Positions 16,024-24,245 of a DNA stretch of 64,000 bases are shown here, piece after piece. The notes under the pieces are model-generated. The model did no database searches, had not been told where the DNA came from, and saw only the letters and a list, made by a program, of their open reading frames with translations. Numbering within the stretch: position 1 is the first letter of the stretch; every line of letters begins with the position of its first letter. The stretch is from Bianquea renquensis (GTDB lineage: Bacteria; Bacillota; Clostridia; Lachnospirales; Bianqueaceae): the NCBI RefSeq assembly GCF_014384895.1, contig NZ_JACRSQ010000001.1, positions 1 through 64,000 of the forward strand, written 5' to 3'. The translations under genes and the position numbers were made by a program.

Positions 16024-16908
16024 ATGGGGTACGGCCTTCTGTTTGGCGCCATCCTCTGCTTTTCAGTGCAATCGCTCTGCATGAAGCAATATCAAGTTCA
16101 AACGGCTGGCAATAGCAGGGCGCCTTTGTGGGCGCCCTGTCTGTATGGGCTGTTTCGAAGCATTCTCTGCCTGGCCGTCAATGGCTTTCAATTCTCGATT
16201 ACTTGGAATTCTGCCATCTGCGGGGTTTGGTATGCTTTTTTCAGCGTGGTCTGTAATCTAAGCACGCTGGCCGCCTTTCATCATGGCAAGATATCGGTCG
16301 TCACTATATTTTTGCTGCTGGGAGGTATGATTCTTCCTGCGCTGTACGGAGTCATAGGGCTCGGGGAGACAGTACCGCCAAAGGGCTGGGTAGCGATGGG
16401 AGTTATGATCTGTGCGCTGATCCCCTCAAAAAAGAAGAGAAGAGAACATACAAAATACCGTGTCAGCTTTTATATTCTATGTTTGGCTGTTTTCTTTTCC
16501 AATGGCTTGATCAGTGTCGTAACCAAGTATCATCAGATTATGGAGAATGCCGCCTCGGAAAATGAGTTCCTGATCTTCTCGTCGTGGATGACCATCGCCC
16601 TATCTGCGGTGACGCTTCGATTCACAGAGAGACAAAAAGGAGGTGGCACATTTTCGAGCCTTCGAATGATCCCGCCGGCCGCCATGGGCATGATGCTGGG
16701 GTATGCGGTGCTGAACACAGGGGGAAATCTATGTTCTCTGCATGCGGCTAGCAATCTGCCATCCTCTTTCCAGTTTCCCATCATAAGTGCCGGTGTCATC
16801 GTCCTGACAGCGATCCTCTCATCCATGGCGTTTCGGGAACCGGTGGCGAAGGGGGAAGTCAGAAAGATTGGATGTGCAATTGTCGGAATTGTACTCTATA
16901 TAATATAA
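16024..16908 (+). CDS. EamA/DMT-superfamily membrane transporter
   Basis: 294 residues with about ten hydrophobic helices and two similar halves (1-138 and 146-294), a charged KKKRREHTK loop between them, and Gly-rich helix ends, as in drug/metabolite transporters. It starts 3 nt after the oxidoreductase stop, with GGAG overlapping that gene's end, so it is co-translated and probably moves the substrate or product of that pathway. Direction and substrate are not inferable. Confidence 0.75.
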   Translation: MGYGLLFGAILCFSVQSLCMKQYQVQTAGNSRAPLWAPCLYGLFRSILCLAVNGFQFSITWNSAICGVWYAFFSVVCNLSTLAAFHHGKISVVTIFLLLGGMILPALYGVIGLGETVPPKGWVAMGVMICALIPSKKKRREHTKYRVSFYILCLAVFFSNGLISVVTKYHQIMENAASENEFLIFSSWMTIALSAVTLRFTERQKGGGTFSSLRMIPPAAMGMMLGYAVLNTGGNLCSLHAASNLPSSFQFPIISAGVIVLTAILSSMAFREPVAKGEVRKIGCAIVGIVLYII

Positions 16909-16937
16909 TTTTACATGACTCACCCATCCGTCTGTGC

Positions 16938-16943
16938 TATACT
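16938..16943 (+). promoter_or_regulatory. Extended -10 promoter of the DUF2284 gene
   Basis: TGC precedes TATACT (16938-16943), giving an extended -10 element; no strong -35 is seen (TGACTC, 16-bp spacer, is the best). Confidence 0.4.
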
Positions 16944-16978
16944 ATCTATACATTGATTCGATTCATACGGAGGTTGCC

Positions 16979-17524
16979 ATGAAAAATCAAGAAGCCATTT
17001 TAGAATTTTGTCTGGAGGCGGGGGCGTATAAGGCGGCGGTGCTGCCAGTCGAGCGGATTCCATTTGACAAGAGTTTAAGAGCCTATTGCGAAGCGAACTA
17101 TTGCGGTTCCTATAAGAAAAACTACGCATGTCCTCCCAGTGTGGGAGATCCAGACACGGTTATCGCCAAGGCGAGAGGCTATCAGGAGGCGCTGGTTTTC
17201 CAGACCGTTGGAAATTTGGAGGATTCCTTTGACGTGGAGGGGATGGAGGAGGCTGGCAAGCGGCATAATGCCGTAGCTGAGGCCATTCGGGGGCGGATCG
17301 AAGCCCAGGAAGAGCAATTTTTGCAGCTGACGGCCGGTGGATGTTCTGTCTGCCCAGTGTGCGCCAAGGTGGAGGACAAGCCTTGCCGGTTTCCCGAAAG
17401 AGCGATTTCATCTCTGGAAGCGTACTGCATGAACGTGTCCGAACTGGCAGGGTTGTGCAAGATGCGTTACATTAACGGTCAAAATACGGTAACATATTTT
17501 GGAATGTTTTTGCTAAGAGGTTGA
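16979..17524 (+). CDS. DUF2284 cysteine-rich metal-binding protein
   Basis: 181 residues. Cysteines cluster at CEANYCGSYKKNYACPP (about 36-52) and CSVCPVCAKVEDKPCRFP (about 126-143), the pattern of DUF2284, a predicted metal or Fe-S binding family common in anaerobes and of unknown activity. The start at 16979 follows ACGGAGG; an upstream in-frame ATG at 16934 overlaps the promoter and is rejected. It has its own weak promoter within the catabolic island. Confidence 0.75.
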   Translation: MKNQEAILEFCLEAGAYKAAVLPVERIPFDKSLRAYCEANYCGSYKKNYACPPSVGDPDTVIAKARGYQEALVFQTVGNLEDSFDVEGMEEAGKRHNAVAEAIRGRIEAQEEQFLQLTAGGCSVCPVCAKVEDKPCRFPERAISSLEAYCMNVSELAGLCKMRYINGQNTVTYFGMFLLRG

Positions 17525-17554
17525 TTCGCATTGTAAAGTGAGGAGGAGTAGACA

Positions 17555-18586
17555 GTGGAGCAGAAGAAAGAGTATAGAGTTGGGTATTTAGGTGGTTCCA
17601 TTACAGAGGGAGCTGGCGCCAGCTGTGATGCCGCCACCTATCGGAGCCGGGTTACAGCATGGCTTCAGGACACAAATCCTCAGTTGAAGGTAAAGGAAAT
17701 CAACGCGGGAATCGGAGGGACGGGGTCGTCCCTGGGCGTATGCCGGATGGACCATGACTTGCTATGGGCCAATCCGGATTTGGTCTTTGTAGAGTTTGCC
17801 GTCAATGACGATTCCATGGAGGAGACTTTGTGCCTGCGGTCGGTGGAGGGGATCGTGCGCAAACTGCTGGCGCACAATCCAGAGGTTCATATCGTATTCC
17901 TATATACCATAACAAAGAGTTACATGGACCGGTTTTACCATAAAGGGGTTCTGCCGGATGCGGTGAAGCTACACCAGCGCGTCGCAGAGTATTACGGTAT
18001 TCCGTCGATCAATGTAGGGCTTGCTCTCTACGAATATTTGCAGAGGACAGGTGCGGCGGTGACGGAGTATCTGCCGGATACGGTTCATCCTAACGATCGG
18101 GGATATGAACTGTACGCGAAGACGATCCAACAGATTTTCCCGTCCATCCAGTTTTCAATTCAAAAGCCAATAGCACCCTTGACGCCGGGAGTGTATGAGC
18201 AGGCTTGTCTGCTTCCAGCAGAGGCATTGGCGCAAGGGGCCTGGAAAGTGGGAGATCGGGACATGATGGGACGATTTGAGAGCTTTATCGCCTGTGATAC
18301 CGCCGGGGCGGAGCTCACCGTACCCTTTACTGGCACCCTGATCGGGATCTACTGGACAATCGAGCAAGACAGCGGGGTGATTGAGTATTCCATCGACGGT
18401 GGACCGGTCCGGCGTCAGTCGGCTTGGGACCACTATGCCCTCTCATTTAGCCGCGCGTGCAGCATCATATTGGATACGCATTTGGAGGAGGGGACTCACC
18501 AGCTTGTTATCCGCATCGCCGGTGAGAAGGATGCGCAGTCTAATGGCCGTTGGATTCGAATCGGCGCATTTCTCGTTTGTCCATAA
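17555..18586 (+). CDS. SGNH/GDSL-family hydrolase
   Basis: 343 residues with a GTG start after GAGGAGGAG. Block I is GYLGGSITEGAG (nucleophile S15), block II GIGGTGSSLG, block III FVEFAVNDDS, and block V LPDTVHPND supplies the Asp-x-x-His pair. About 215 residues of esterase fold are followed by a C-terminal beta-sandwich-like extension, as in acetylxylan-esterase-type carbohydrate esterases. There is no signal peptide, so deacylation would be intracellular, on imported oligosaccharides. It lies 30 nt after DUF2284 and 78 nt before the sialidase-like gene. Confidence 0.8.
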   Translation: MEQKKEYRVGYLGGSITEGAGASCDAATYRSRVTAWLQDTNPQLKVKEINAGIGGTGSSLGVCRMDHDLLWANPDLVFVEFAVNDDSMEETLCLRSVEGIVRKLLAHNPEVHIVFLYTITKSYMDRFYHKGVLPDAVKLHQRVAEYYGIPSINVGLALYEYLQRTGAAVTEYLPDTVHPNDRGYELYAKTIQQIFPSIQFSIQKPIAPLTPGVYEQACLLPAEALAQGAWKVGDRDMMGRFESFIACDTAGAELTVPFTGTLIGIYWTIEQDSGVIEYSIDGGPVRRQSAWDHYALSFSRACSIILDTHLEEGTHQLVIRIAGEKDAQSNGRWIRIGAFLVCP

Positions 18587-18664
18587 AAGAGCGCGCAGGA
18601 TGAAAATAGTATAATAAGGCCGATTATGATGCAATGCGCTGATGCGCCGGAATGGGAGGATGTC

Positions 18665-19807
18665 ATGAAAGAATATTCATTTCGACTGGTGGACTCAAGA
18701 CGTCACGGTATCGGTAACTTTCCGTGGGCCGATACGAAGGTGGATACGCGGATCTTAGTGAGTGTCGAGGATAATCGCGGCGGATACACCCTGTACACGG
18801 ATAATTTAGGTGACAGCTGGCAGGAACGGAGGGAGGGCACCCGTCCTCACATGGTGGAGATGCCAGACAAAACTTTGTTCGGGGTTGGCTTCTCCAATGT
18901 GGCGATCGGCCACTTCGATCCGAGCAAACAGAAAAAAATTCCCTATCTTATGAAAATCATGCGTGCGGAGTCTATGGACGCTCTGTTGTCGGGAGACATC
19001 CAGGTGAGCTTCGCCCAGGTGGAGATTCCGGACCTGGCGGTGGGCTACGGAGACAGCCAAGATCCAAAGGAGTATCACACCGGGGTGACGGGGCAGACGG
19101 TGATTGTAATGCCAAACGGCGATCTCATCGTGCCTATGTATGGACAGTTCAAGGCGGATACGACGAAGCTTTCGTATTTTCAGAACTACGATTTCTATCA
19201 GTACAGAGTGTGGTGTGTCATTTCGAGGGACAACGGCCGGAGTTTTTCCTATCTGTCCACTGTGGCGGACGTGCAGACATACCCCTGTGATCCGGAAGCG
19301 GAGGGGTACTGTGAGCCCGATATGCTCCATCTGGGAAACGGTCATCTCCTCTGTGTCATGCGGACTCAGGGGCACGAAGTGTATTCGGCATTGTACGCCG
19401 CCCACTCCTATGACGGTGGTATCACATGGGAGCCGCCGAAAGAGATTTGTCCTTACGGCGTACTGCCTCGGCTCGTGCGGCTTTCTGACGGGGGGATCCT
19501 TTGTGCTTCCGGCAAATGGGGAACCTTCTTCATCACATCGTCGGATGAGGGCCGAACATGGGCAAAGCCCTACGCGGTTTCCGATAACAGGGGACAGTGG
19601 GACCGAGGGCCCTCTGGCTATGTATCGGTATGGGAGACGAGGCCAGGCGAAATCCTTCTCGTCTGGGACGAGACCGAAGATCTGGAGTCAGAGGATATTA
19701 AGCCGGGAGAACGGCGGATCGTGTACATGAATCGATACCAAATCACCGCTGATGAGGCATTGCTTTCAAAGGAGAGTCCGCGTCCATATGTGTCAAATAT
19801 GCAATAA
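18665..19807 (+). CDS. Sialidase/BNR-repeat family protein
   Basis: 380 residues. Asp-box motifs occur at about 45-52 (TDNLGDSW), 187-194 (SRDNGRSF), 248-255 (SYDGGITW) and 292-299 (SSDEGRTW), which mark a six-bladed beta-propeller of the sialidase superfamily. The sialidase arginine triad is not obvious, so it may act on another sugar or be non-hydrolytic. No secretion signal is visible. Start at 18665 after GGGAGGA; the upstream ATG at 18626 lacks a binding site. Adjacent to the SGNH hydrolase in the same direction. Confidence 0.75.
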   Translation: MKEYSFRLVDSRRHGIGNFPWADTKVDTRILVSVEDNRGGYTLYTDNLGDSWQERREGTRPHMVEMPDKTLFGVGFSNVAIGHFDPSKQKKIPYLMKIMRAESMDALLSGDIQVSFAQVEIPDLAVGYGDSQDPKEYHTGVTGQTVIVMPNGDLIVPMYGQFKADTTKLSYFQNYDFYQYRVWCVISRDNGRSFSYLSTVADVQTYPCDPEAEGYCEPDMLHLGNGHLLCVMRTQGHEVYSALYAAHSYDGGITWEPPKEICPYGVLPRLVRLSDGGILCASGKWGTFFITSSDEGRTWAKPYAVSDNRGQWDRGPSGYVSVWETRPGEILLVWDETEDLESEDIKPGERRIVYMNRYQITADEALLSKESPRPYVSNMQ

Positions 19808-19830
19808 GGATTAGTAAAAACTGTATCGAT

Positions 19831-19864
19831 AATTCAGATGGAAAGCAGATTTTCTATCTGAATT
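19831..19864 (+). terminator. Long hairpin downstream of the sialidase-like gene
   Basis: AATTCAGATGGAAA (19831-19844) and TTTTCTATCTGAATT (19850-19864) form a 14-bp stem with one G-T wobble. There is no clean T run after it, so termination efficiency is uncertain. Confidence 0.45.
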
Positions 19865-19917
19865 ATTGTTATATATAACAATAAAACCTTGATATATAGT
19901 AAAAAATATAGTATACT
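19865..19917 (+). promoter_or_regulatory. Promoter with an upstream 18-bp perfect palindrome
   Basis: ATTGTTATATATAACAAT at 19865-19882 is a perfect palindrome directly upstream of TTGATA (19889-19894), 17-bp spacer, TATACT (19912-19917). The position suggests an activator or repressor site controlling the two membrane-anchored proteins downstream. Confidence 0.65.
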
Positions 19918-19984
19918 TTGTATACTCATCTGAAAGATGGCAGTTTGTTTTAGAGACTCACGATGAAAAGGAGGGAACGACACT

Positions 19985-20614
19985 ATGGAAGGGGAAAAAG
20001 GGAAAGGGTATTGCGTCTATTTGCTGCTAATCCTGGCATGGTTAATGCTTCTTGTAGGAGTCTTCTGGTATATCGCCAGCAGAGAAGAAGAGCGAAAGCT
20101 TAAAAGCGAGATCATTCAGGGTTCTGTGGATATCACCCAGTTACAGACAGAGTTGTATACATTGAATGTCTCAATGCAGGAGATAAAGAAAGCTGAATCT
20201 ATGACAAACGCGGTGATACGAGACATTACAAAAAGCTCCTATGCTTTGCAGACAAGCGTAGTCTACTCAATTCTAAACGACCGTGATGTTTCTCGGAGCG
20301 ATGCATTTTTTGGGATGCTGGCACAGACAGCCAGTCATTTAGAGCAACAGGCCAGCGGCGGTGCTCTAAATGGAGAGATGACAGTGGAAGCGCTGGAGCA
20401 AAATCTTCAGATCGACATGGAGGAATTGTGTGCATTTCTGGCGGGGGCCTATGAGAAAACAGTGGAATTTTTCGCATGGCAGAAGGAGACCTATGGGTTG
20501 AAAGGTCTGAATCAGCGCACGCGTCAAGAGAAACGATCAGATTTAGAAATTATGAAAGACCTGTACAACAGCATATTGGATATGATACCGGCAGCGGTAG
20601 AGGAGAGGTCATGA
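19985..20614 (+). CDS. Membrane-anchored protein of unknown function (first of a coupled pair)
   Basis: 209 residues. One transmembrane helix (about 10-30: VYLLLILAWLMLLVGVFWYI) anchors a long, predominantly helical extracytoplasmic domain with coiled-coil character around 32-70 (Glu/Lys heptads). No family recognised. Its start follows GGAGGGAACGACACT. The stop overlaps the start of the next gene (ATGA), and both encode the same architecture, so they probably work as a complex at the cell surface. The layout resembles that of small sensor or spore-envelope proteins, but this is not supported by motifs. Confidence 0.6.
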   Translation: MEGEKGKGYCVYLLLILAWLMLLVGVFWYIASREEERKLKSEIIQGSVDITQLQTELYTLNVSMQEIKKAESMTNAVIRDITKSSYALQTSVVYSILNDRDVSRSDAFFGMLAQTASHLEQQASGGALNGEMTVEALEQNLQIDMEELCAFLAGAYEKTVEFFAWQKETYGLKGLNQRTRQEKRSDLEIMKDLYNSILDMIPAAVEERS

Positions 20615-21144
20615 AAAAAAGAATCTGGAGTATCGGCTGTCTCGTCGCGTTGATGGGGGTAACCCTTCTCGTTGGCGCATTCTGTCGGCAAAGACAACTT
20701 AGGACAGAGCGGGAGGAGAATTTGGTGGATGCGGTGGACGCCTTTTACAGCATGAGGGATTGGACGCGCGCCATGCAAATAGAGCTTGTGTTTATACGGG
20801 ATACGCTGGGCAAGGAGACCACAAACCTTTATGGGTATGTGAAAAAAGCGGGAATGGAGATGCGGCATTTTGCGTGGCGAGTCGCAGAGGAAGATCTTTT
20901 GCAGGCAGCTAATTATCTGGATGCCTGTGCGGAGAGCACCGATTGGTATCAACTTCTAGACCTGACCCAGAGGCTGAACGGGAAGTTTTTGCAGTTTGAG
21001 GAGGCGTTGCGGGACAGTTACGGGCAGGATTTCATTGAACGGGTAGGTGCGGAGCGGGAGAGGGCCAGAAATGAGGCGCACTATCAGGAGGATATGGCTA
21101 GGCTGCGGACGTTCGCGCAGGAACTGGCAGCTGAATTTCCATAA
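20611..21144 (+). CDS. Membrane-anchored protein of unknown function (second of a coupled pair)
   Basis: 177 residues. It starts MKKRIWSIGCLVALMGV, an N-terminal transmembrane anchor (about 5-24), then a helical, charged outer domain (REENLVDAVDAFYSMRDW onwards). ATG 20611 overlaps the TGA of the preceding gene and has AGAGGAGAG upstream, so translation is coupled. A longer in-frame reading from 20476 lies inside the upstream gene and is rejected. No homologue recognised; domain lengths and spacing parallel its partner, suggesting old duplication. Confidence 0.6.
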   Translation: MKKRIWSIGCLVALMGVTLLVGAFCRQRQLRTEREENLVDAVDAFYSMRDWTRAMQIELVFIRDTLGKETTNLYGYVKKAGMEMRHFAWRVAEEDLLQAANYLDACAESTDWYQLLDLTQRLNGKFLQFEEALRDSYGQDFIERVGAERERARNEAHYQEDMARLRTFAQELAAEFP

Positions 21145-21170
21145 CGTATGATCACCTACGGGTTCCTGCG

Positions 21171-21199
21171 TTGACAGCCCTGCTAAAGTATTGTATACT
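21171..21199 (+). promoter_or_regulatory. Consensus promoter of the second lacI-type gene
   Basis: TTGACA (21171-21176), 17-bp spacer, TATACT (21194-21199). The expected start of transcription near 21206 leaves only about 10 nt before the ATG at 21217. Confidence 0.75.
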
Positions 21200-21216
21200 A
21201 AAAAACGGTGATTGTA

Positions 21217-22230
21217 ATGAAAAACGTAACCCTCGCAGACATAGCCAACAAGACTGGTTTCTCAGTCAATACGGTTTCCCATGCCCTTCACGATAAGAAG
21301 GATATCTCAGCGAAAACAAAAGAGCAGATTCAGGCTGTGGCGAAAGAGATGGGCTATATCCGAAACAGTTCGGCAAGCTCCCTTCGATCTGGAAAGACGA
21401 AAAGTATCGCCATCATCGTTGGCGATATTTCCAACCCCCATTTTTCGATCATGATCAAGGAGATGGAGACGCTTTTTCGAAAAAAAGGTTATACGTCGTT
21501 TATCTTGAATACCGACGAGGATGAGGAGATGGAATGGACGGCGATAACATCGGCCATCAGCAAGAATGTGGATGGTATCATTCTCTGTCCCGTGCAAAAG
21601 ACAGAGGGGAACGTTCGATACCTTATGGAAACGGGGATCCCGTTTACGCTGATTGGGCGCAGGTTTGACCAGATTCCAACCAATTACGTCGTGTGCGATG
21701 ACGAGAACGGGGGATACCTTGCCGCATCCTATTTGCTCTCGGAAAATCACCGCCGGATTTTGTTTTTAAACGGCGGCGCATATATCTCCAGCGCAAAAGA
21801 GAGACTTTTGGGAATTCAGAGGGCATTCGTCGAAAAGGGAACCCCCCTCGATCATCTGCGGGTGGTGACCATTCCGGTGGTCAATTCCAACCAGGAAGCG
21901 GCCATCATACAAATTTTGAAGGAAAATGCCGATTGCACAGCGATTCTATGCTTTAGCGACATTATCGCCATGCAGGTCTGTCATGGGCTTGGCCGGATGC
22001 ACGTGTCGATTCCCGATCAGGTATCTGTCGTGGGGTTTGACAATATTGCATCAACGTTTTCATTCCCCATGCTGCTCTCCTCTGTCACCTCCTCAAAAAA
22101 TAAGGTATCGGAGGAAGCGGTCAAAGTTTTGTTGGAGATGATGGAGGGAAGAGGGGAAGTGCACCGGCAGATCGTGTTGCCTACGAAGATTATACTGCGG
22201 GAGACAACAAAATTTACAGGCGGGTCTTGA
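21217..22230 (+). CDS. LacI-family transcriptional regulator
   Basis: 337 residues: helix-turn-helix VTLADIANKTGFSVNTVSHAL (about 3-23), hinge SASSLRSGKTKSIAIIVGD, and a sugar-binding-protein-type sensor (DNVDGIILCP-like and SVVGFDNIASTFSFP motifs). Start ATG 21217 with GGTGA five nt upstream; GTG 21208 is a possible leaderless alternative because the promoter is so near. Its terminator overlaps the promoter of the glycyl-radical enzyme operon, and a palindrome with central CG lies at that promoter, so it very probably represses those genes and releases on a sugar or derivative. Confidence 0.88.
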   Translation: MKNVTLADIANKTGFSVNTVSHALHDKKDISAKTKEQIQAVAKEMGYIRNSSASSLRSGKTKSIAIIVGDISNPHFSIMIKEMETLFRKKGYTSFILNTDEDEEMEWTAITSAISKNVDGIILCPVQKTEGNVRYLMETGIPFTLIGRRFDQIPTNYVVCDDENGGYLAASYLLSENHRRILFLNGGAYISSAKERLLGIQRAFVEKGTPLDHLRVVTIPVVNSNQEAAIIQILKENADCTAILCFSDIIAMQVCHGLGRMHVSIPDQVSVVGFDNIASTFSFPMLLSSVTSSKNKVSEEAVKVLLEMMEGRGEVHRQIVLPTKIILRETTKFTGGS

Positions 22231-22246
22231 CGATCCGCCCTTTTTA
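22219..22246 (+). terminator. Terminator of the lacI-type gene
   Basis: GGCGGGTC (22219-22226) and GATCCGCC (22232-22239), with one G-T wobble, followed by CTTTTT. The stop codon of the repressor lies within the hairpin loop. Confidence 0.7.
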
Positions 22247-22272
22247 TAGTATCATCACATTAACGATAATGT
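22227..22272 (+). promoter_or_regulatory. Promoter and LacI-type operator of the glycyl-radical enzyme operon
   Basis: TTGACG (22227-22232), 17-bp spacer, TATCAT (22250-22255). Directly downstream, over the likely transcription start, is ACATTAACGATAATGT (22257-22272), an inverted repeat centred on CG as expected for LacI-family operators. Binding there would block initiation. Confidence 0.65.
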
Positions 22273-22289
22273 AGAGAGGGTGGAGAACT

Positions 22290-24245
22290 ATGGATCGGGC
22301 CTTATATGAGTTAATTCAGAAGAAGAAACATCATATGTACAGAAGAGAGTTATCGGTATCCTTAGACTTTGCCGGCAAACCGCCGGAGGAGAGGATGGCG
22401 ATGCGCTTTGAGAAGCTGTGCGAGGCGGAGACGCCAGTTATCCTGCCAGGGGAAGAGATCTGTTATCTCCGCACGATTTCCAGGATTCCCGATATTTTTA
22501 GCGAGGCGGAGTGGCAGGAAATCCGGAAAACGAAATATATCCATGAACTCGGCTATATGTCCAATGTCTCGCCGGATTATGAGAGCGTCATTCGGGACGG
22601 ATTGCTTAAACGGCGGGAAGCGGCGGATGAATATGGCCGGCGCGCCATCGACGCAATTTTCGGCTTAGCCGACCGGTATCGGGACGAGGCGGTAAAACAG
22701 GGGCGCCGCGACATCGCCAAAACGCTGGAGCGCGTACCCCGCTACGGCGCCACCAGCTTTCGTGAAGCGCTGCAATTTTTTCGGATTCTCCACTTTTCTC
22801 TATGGCTTGAAGGCAACTATCATATCACGGTAGGCCGGTTTGACCAATATATGTTTCCCTATCTTCAAGCCGATATGGAGAAGGGGCTTTACACGGAGGA
22901 ATCGGCGCTTTCGCTTCTCGAGGATTTCTTTTTATCCTTTAATCGGGATAGCGATTTGTATCCGGGGGTGCAGCAGGGTGACAATGGACAGAGCATGGTG
23001 CTCGGGGGAATGGATTCAGAGGGCAACGATGCGTTCAATCTTCTGTCCAAGCTTTGCCTTCAAGCCAGCGAAGATCTTAAGATGATCGACCCGAAAATCA
23101 ATCTGCGCGTCAGCCATAACACCCCGCTGGAAATCTATGAAATGGGAACTCGGCTGACAAGGGCGGGGCTGGGTTTTCCTCAATACTCCAATGACGATGC
23201 GGTGATCGAAGGACTGACCGATCTAGGGTACGATCTTCAGGATGCGAGGGATTACGTGGTCGCGGCCTGTTGGGAATTTATCATTCCCAAGGTCGGAGCG
23301 GATATTGCCAATATCGCGGCGCTATCGTTTCCCAAGATTGTCGATACCTGCCTTCACCGCAAACTTGCTGTCTGTCATACCTTTGAGGACTTTATGGCTG
23401 CGGTTCGGCAGGAGATTCATGAAGAATGCGGGAGGATCTGCAGCTCGATCCAAAATGTATGGTTCATTCCCTCCCCACTGTTACGCCTCTGTATGGGTGA
23501 GATTCGCTACCGCAACGAGGGAATTCACGGGACTGGAATCGCAACAGCGGCGGACTCTCTCTACGCGATTCAAAAGTATGTGTATGGTCATGAGATCGAG
23601 CCAGATGCGTTCCTGGATATGATCGACAGCGATTTTGAACATCACGGAGAATGGCTGCCCAAGCTCCGCTATGAGACGGAAAAGATGGGAAATGATGTGG
23701 ACGATGTGGATACCATAGCCGTGGAGCTTCTCGATGACTTTGCAGATGCGTTAGCGGGAAGGAAGAATGATCGCGGCGGCATCTTCAGGGGAGGTACAGG
23801 CAGCGCTATGTACTATTTGTGGCACGCCGACGAGATCGGAGCCTCCCCAGATGGACGGCGGAAAGGGGAGGCTTTTGGCGCGAACTACTCGCCCAGCTTG
23901 TTTGCGAAGACAAAAGGGCCCTTCTCTCTGATCAAATCCTTTGTCAAGCCGAATTTAAAGAGGGTCATCAACGGCGGCCCCTTGACGCTGGAGTTTCACA
24001 GCAGTATGTTTACCGACGAGGCGTGCATACAGAAGGTGGCCCAGCTTGTGAAAACCTATATCGATTTGGGCGGCCATCAATTACAGCTGAATGCGGTCAA
24101 TGCTGATGTGTTGCGGGACGCGCAGCAGCATCCGGAGGATCACCAGCAGCTTGTCGTCCGAATATGGGGCTGGAGCGCATACTTTGTTGAGCTGGATAAG
24201 GAATACCAGGATCATGTGCTGCAGCGAACGGAATACACGATATGA
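22290..24245 (+). CDS. Glycyl-radical enzyme of unassigned function (pyruvate formate-lyase superfamily)
   Basis: 651 residues, shorter than pyruvate formate-lyase or the dehydratases (about 750-850). The radical-bearing glycine is G627 in RIWGWSAYF near the C-terminus; the thiyl cysteine is C327 in VVAACWEF, followed by E329. The Cys-x-Glu pair is shared with glycyl-radical eliminases (glycerol dehydratase, choline lyase: GCVEP), which suggests elimination from an alcohol or similar group. The residues around it differ, so the substrate is unknown. Requires strictly anaerobic conditions. Start follows GAGAGGGTGGAG. The activase gene overlaps its stop. Confidence 0.88.
   Translation: MDRALYELIQKKKHHMYRRELSVSLDFAGKPPEERMAMRFEKLCEAETPVILPGEEICYLRTISRIPDIFSEAEWQEIRKTKYIHELGYMSNVSPDYESVIRDGLLKRREAADEYGRRAIDAIFGLADRYRDEAVKQGRRDIAKTLERVPRYGATSFREALQFFRILHFSLWLEGNYHITVGRFDQYMFPYLQADMEKGLYTEESALSLLEDFFLSFNRDSDLYPGVQQGDNGQSMVLGGMDSEGNDAFNLLSKLCLQASEDLKMIDPKINLRVSHNTPLEIYEMGTRLTRAGLGFPQYSNDDAVIEGLTDLGYDLQDARDYVVAACWEFIIPKVGADIANIAALSFPKIVDTCLHRKLAVCHTFEDFMAAVRQEIHEECGRICSSIQNVWFIPSPLLRLCMGEIRYRNEGIHGTGIATAADSLYAIQKYVYGHEIEPDAFLDMIDSDFEHHGEWLPKLRYETEKMGNDVDDVDTIAVELLDDFADALAGRKNDRGGIFRGGTGSAMYYLWHADEIGASPDGRRKGEAFGANYSPSLFAKTKGPFSLIKSFVKPNLKRVINGGPLTLEFHSSMFTDEACIQKVAQLVKTYIDLGGHQLQLNAVNADVLRDAQQHPEDHQQLVVRIWGWSAYFVELDKEYQDHVLQRTEYTI

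Noticed and set aside
18665..19807. Secreted sialidase
   Set aside because: No signal peptide and the catalytic arginine triad is not evident, so only the BNR propeller family is claimed.
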